From: Thioalkalivibrio sp.
GTDB taxonomy: Bacteria > Pseudomonadota > Gammaproteobacteria > Ectothiorhodospirales > Ectothiorhodospiraceae
Length of the DNA stretch: 6,963 nt
NCBI GenBank assembly: GCA_003550945.1
Contig: PULL01000047.1
Location: forward strand, 1-6,963
Direction of reading: 5' to 3'
Shown here one piece after another: positions 5,714 through 6,963 of this stretch (within the stretch, counting starts at the first letter, position 1; each line of letters opens with the position of its first letter). The notes under the pieces were generated by a model that did no database searches, had not been told where the DNA came from, and saw nothing but the letters and a program-made list of their open reading frames with translations. The position numbers and the translations under genes are program-made.

Positions 5714-6687
5714 CCCTCAACGAACTGCGCTATGCGGTGGCCGTGGCCCGCGAACGACACTTCGGGCGGGCGGCGGACGCCTGCCACATCAGCCAGCCGT
5801 CGCTTTCGGTGGCGGTGCGCAAGCTCGAGGAAGAACTCGGCGTGACGCTGTTCGAACGGGGGCACGGTGAGATCACGTTGACGCCGGCCGGCGAGAGCCT
5901 GATCCGCCAGGCGCGCAGGATCCTCGACGAAGTTGGGGTGCTGCGCGAGATGGCGACACAGCAGCAGGACCAGTTGTCCGGCCCGCTGCGCCTTGGCGCC
6001 ATTTACACCATTGCGCCCTACCTGCTGCCCGAACTGATCCCGGTGCTGCACGAACATGCGCCGAACATGCCGCTGGTGATCGAAGAGAACTTCACCGCGC
6101 GGCTTCGCGACCGGCTGAAGGCGGGCGAACTCGACGCGATCGTGGTGTCGCTGCCGTTCGAGGAACCCGGCGTGGTGACGCTGCCCCTGTACGACGAACC
6201 GTTCGTTGCGGTGCTGCCGGCGGCGCACCCGTTGCGGCAGGAGAAGCCGCTCAGCGTGGACCGGATGGCGGAGGCGAACCTGCTGCTGCTGGGTGCCGGC
6301 CACTGTTTCCGGGACCAGGTGCTGGAAGCCTGTCCGCGCTGCCTGCAATCCGCGGAAGAGACCGGAAGCGCTGCGCGCAACCTGCAGGGCTCGTCGCTGG
6401 AGACGATCCGGCACATGGTCGCTTCCGGAATGGGTGTGACCATCCTGCCCTGTACCGCCGCCGGCGCTGACCGCTACGCACAGCGTTTGCTGGCTGTGCG
6501 GCGCTTCGCGAACCCTGTGCCCACCCGCCGCGTGGCATTGGCATGGCGCACCAGTTTCCCACGGCCGCAGGCGATCGAAGCACTGCGCCAGGCCGTGCTG
6601 GAAACCGGCCTTTCCTGCGTACGTTTCATCCAGCCAGGGCAGCGCCCCGGACGGGTAGGCGACGCAGGGGCTGCGGCTTCCGGGTAA
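5710..6687 (+). CDS. oxyR: OxyR, LysR-type hydrogen peroxide sensor and transcription regulator
   Basis: This 325-residue LysR-type regulator has a winged helix-turn-helix at about 1-60 (ELRYAVAVARERHFGRAADA, then SQPSLSVAVRKLEEELGVTLFER), a linker helix at 60-90, and an effector domain from about 91. The OxyR signature is GHCFRDQVLEAC (197-208). Cys199 and Cys208 match the E. coli peroxidatic and resolving cysteines in number and spacing, and form the activating disulfide. Thr100, Thr129, His198 and Arg201, which shape the peroxide pocket, are also present. Expected targets are catalase, alkyl hydroperoxide reductase and iron-control genes, none of which is in this window. The C-terminus runs about 20 residues past E. 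coli OxyR (305) with a Gly/Arg/Ala tail. Translation starts at an ATGA overlap with DUF3301. I saw no OxyR-type ATAG/CTAT array upstream, so autoregulation is not shown. Confidence 0.95.
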   Translation: MTLNELRYAVAVARERHFGRAADACHISQPSLSVAVRKLEEELGVTLFERGHGEITLTPAGESLIRQARRILDEVGVLREMATQQQDQLSGPLRLGAIYTIAPYLLPELIPVLHEHAPNMPLVIEENFTARLRDRLKAGELDAIVVSLPFEEPGVVTLPLYDEPFVAVLPAAHPLRQEKPLSVDRMAEANLLLLGAGHCFRDQVLEACPRCLQSAEETGSAARNLQGSSLETIRHMVASGMGVTILPCTAAGADRYAQRLLAVRRFANPVPTRRVALAWRTSFPRPQAIEALRQAVLETGLSCVRFIQPGQRPGRVGDAGAAASG

Positions 6688-6688
6688 T

Positions 6689-6757
6689 GATCAGGCAGCG
6701 GTAGGCGGTGCGGTGGGGCGCGTCGTTGCGAGGCTACCGCGGGGCCCGGCCCTGATC
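6689..6757 (+). other. Two-tier stem-loop directly after the oxyR stop
   Basis: GATCAGG (6689-6695) pairs with CCTGATC (6751-6757), and nested inside it GCGGTAG (6698-6704) pairs with CTACCGC (6734-6740). That gives fourteen exact base pairs with a 2-nt bulge on the left, a 10-nt G/C-rich bulge on the right and a 29-nt terminal region. It begins two bases after the oxyR stop. No T-tract follows, so it may protect the 3' end of the mRNA, or belong to a larger structured RNA. Confidence 0.5.
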
Positions 6758-6797
6758 CCCGAGTAGCTTGATCACGATTGGAAACCGCTCCCACCTC

Positions 6798-6841
6798 GGG
6801 GCGGATGAAGCCACTGCCCCGGTCCTGGGGTTCATCCCCTC
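6798..6841 (+). other. Imperfect long hairpin in the region after oxyR
   Basis: GGATGAA (6803-6809) pairs with TTCATCC (6831-6837). The stem extends outward past a bulged C6802 through 6798-6801 with 6838-6841, including one G-T pair. An inner CCCC/GGGG stem (6817-6820 with 6827-6830) stacks after a 7-nt one-sided bulge. In all about 15 pairs form. Together with the neighbouring stem-loops it suggests a folded RNA, but no homologue was compared. Confidence 0.45.
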
Positions 6842-6842
6842 A

Positions 6843-6876
6843 GGGTATTCGTGTGTACCCGGTTGTGATCTAACCG
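6843..6876 (+). other. Two adjacent small hairpins
   Basis: GGGTA (6843-6847) pairs with TACCC (6856-6860), and CGGTT (6860-6864) pairs with AACCG (6872-6876). They share base 6860, so they would compete there or stack end to end. Each is only 5 bp; their interest lies in following the 6689-6757 and 6798-6841 stems without a gap in structure. Confidence 0.3.
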
Positions 6877-6919
6877 CCTACCCAAAATGGGTCGATCGTC
6901 CGGCTTTCTATGGGTAAAT

Positions 6920-6951
6920 CCGCGCTTTTCGCTTCTATTTCGCGGCTTTTT
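6920..6951 (+). terminator. Weak T-tailed hairpin, possible intrinsic terminator
   Basis: CCGCG (6920-6924) pairs with CGCGG (6941-6945) around a 16-nt pyrimidine-rich loop and is followed after one C by TTTTT (6947-6951). The stem is short and the loop long, so termination would be weak. It is the only T-tailed hairpin I noticed downstream of oxyR. The last 80 bases of the window are only about half G+C, lower than the rest. Confidence 0.28.
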
Positions 6952-6963
6952 CGTCTTGAGTCC

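Noticed and set aside
5554..6414. A 286-codon leftward open frame antisense to oxyR
   Set aside because: The opposite strand encodes an unmistakable OxyR. The antisense product is rich in Arg, Gln and His with no motif.
6689..6841. Cobalamin riboswitch, suggested by GCAGCGGTA and GCCACTGCC strings
   Set aside because: The diagnostic GGGAAGG and the B12 box with GACCTGCC are missing, and no cobalamin gene lies beside it.
6887..6963. Open frame from ATG 6887 to the window end, possible start of a new gene or transposase
   Set aside because: Only 25 codons visible, no Shine-Dalgarno, no recognisable motif; the start overlaps a small ACCC/GGGT hairpin.
6860..6963. Left end of an insertion sequence (TAACCGCC with lower GC content beyond)
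   Set aside because: No transposase, no second terminal repeat and no target duplication can be seen inside the window.

Overview
The window is GC-rich bacterial DNA carrying eight protein genes. I read it as a gammaproteobacterial chromosome segment. The reasons are a tandem pair of Slp-type outer-membrane lipoproteins, a DUF3301 protein, and an OxyR whose two redox cysteines fall at residues 199 and 208, the same numbers as in E. coli. The strong GC bias would suit a Chromatiales/Ectothiorhodospiraceae-like organism, but that is inference. No phage, plasmid, CRISPR, tRNA or rRNA signal was found.

Left part (1-3122). A short dispersed-type repeat (CTTCGTG units, 82-110) lies just downstream of a leftward gene for an exported dienelactone hydrolase (125-925) with an intact Cys-Asp-His triad. 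Divergent from it, across a 261-nt promoter region, is a second exported protein of the same fold (1187-2041). All four expected active-site positions look substituted in it, so it is probably a pseudoenzyme. It is followed by two Slp-family lipoprotein genes (2095-2634 and 2634-3122) that overlap by one base. The three rightward genes look like one envelope operon, with a GNRA-capped hairpin in the 53-nt gap before the first lipoprotein gene.

Middle (3123-5299). Convergent to the lipoproteins is a leftward pair. It consists of an inositol-monophosphatase-family enzyme (4490-5299) and, 99 nt downstream, a TraB/PrgY-type membrane protein (3173-4390) whose stop codon sits in the loop of a perfect 8-bp hairpin.

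Right part (5300-6963). A 54-nt divergent gap with back-to-back -10-like boxes separates the phosphatase from a small membrane-anchored DUF3301 gene (5354-5713). That gene overlaps oxyR (5710-6687) by the ATGA tetranucleotide, so the two are probably translationally coupled. The last 276 nt after oxyR carry no convincing gene but hold several sizeable inverted repeats: a two-tier 14-bp stem right after the oxyR stop, a second imperfect stem of about 15 bp, two small hairpins and a weak T-tailed hairpin. This makes a possible structured RNA or complex 3' end.

The two most unusual points are the active/inactive pair of divergent periplasmic dienelactone-hydrolase-fold proteins and the folded noncoding tail after oxyR. 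No complete new defence or mobile system is visible.
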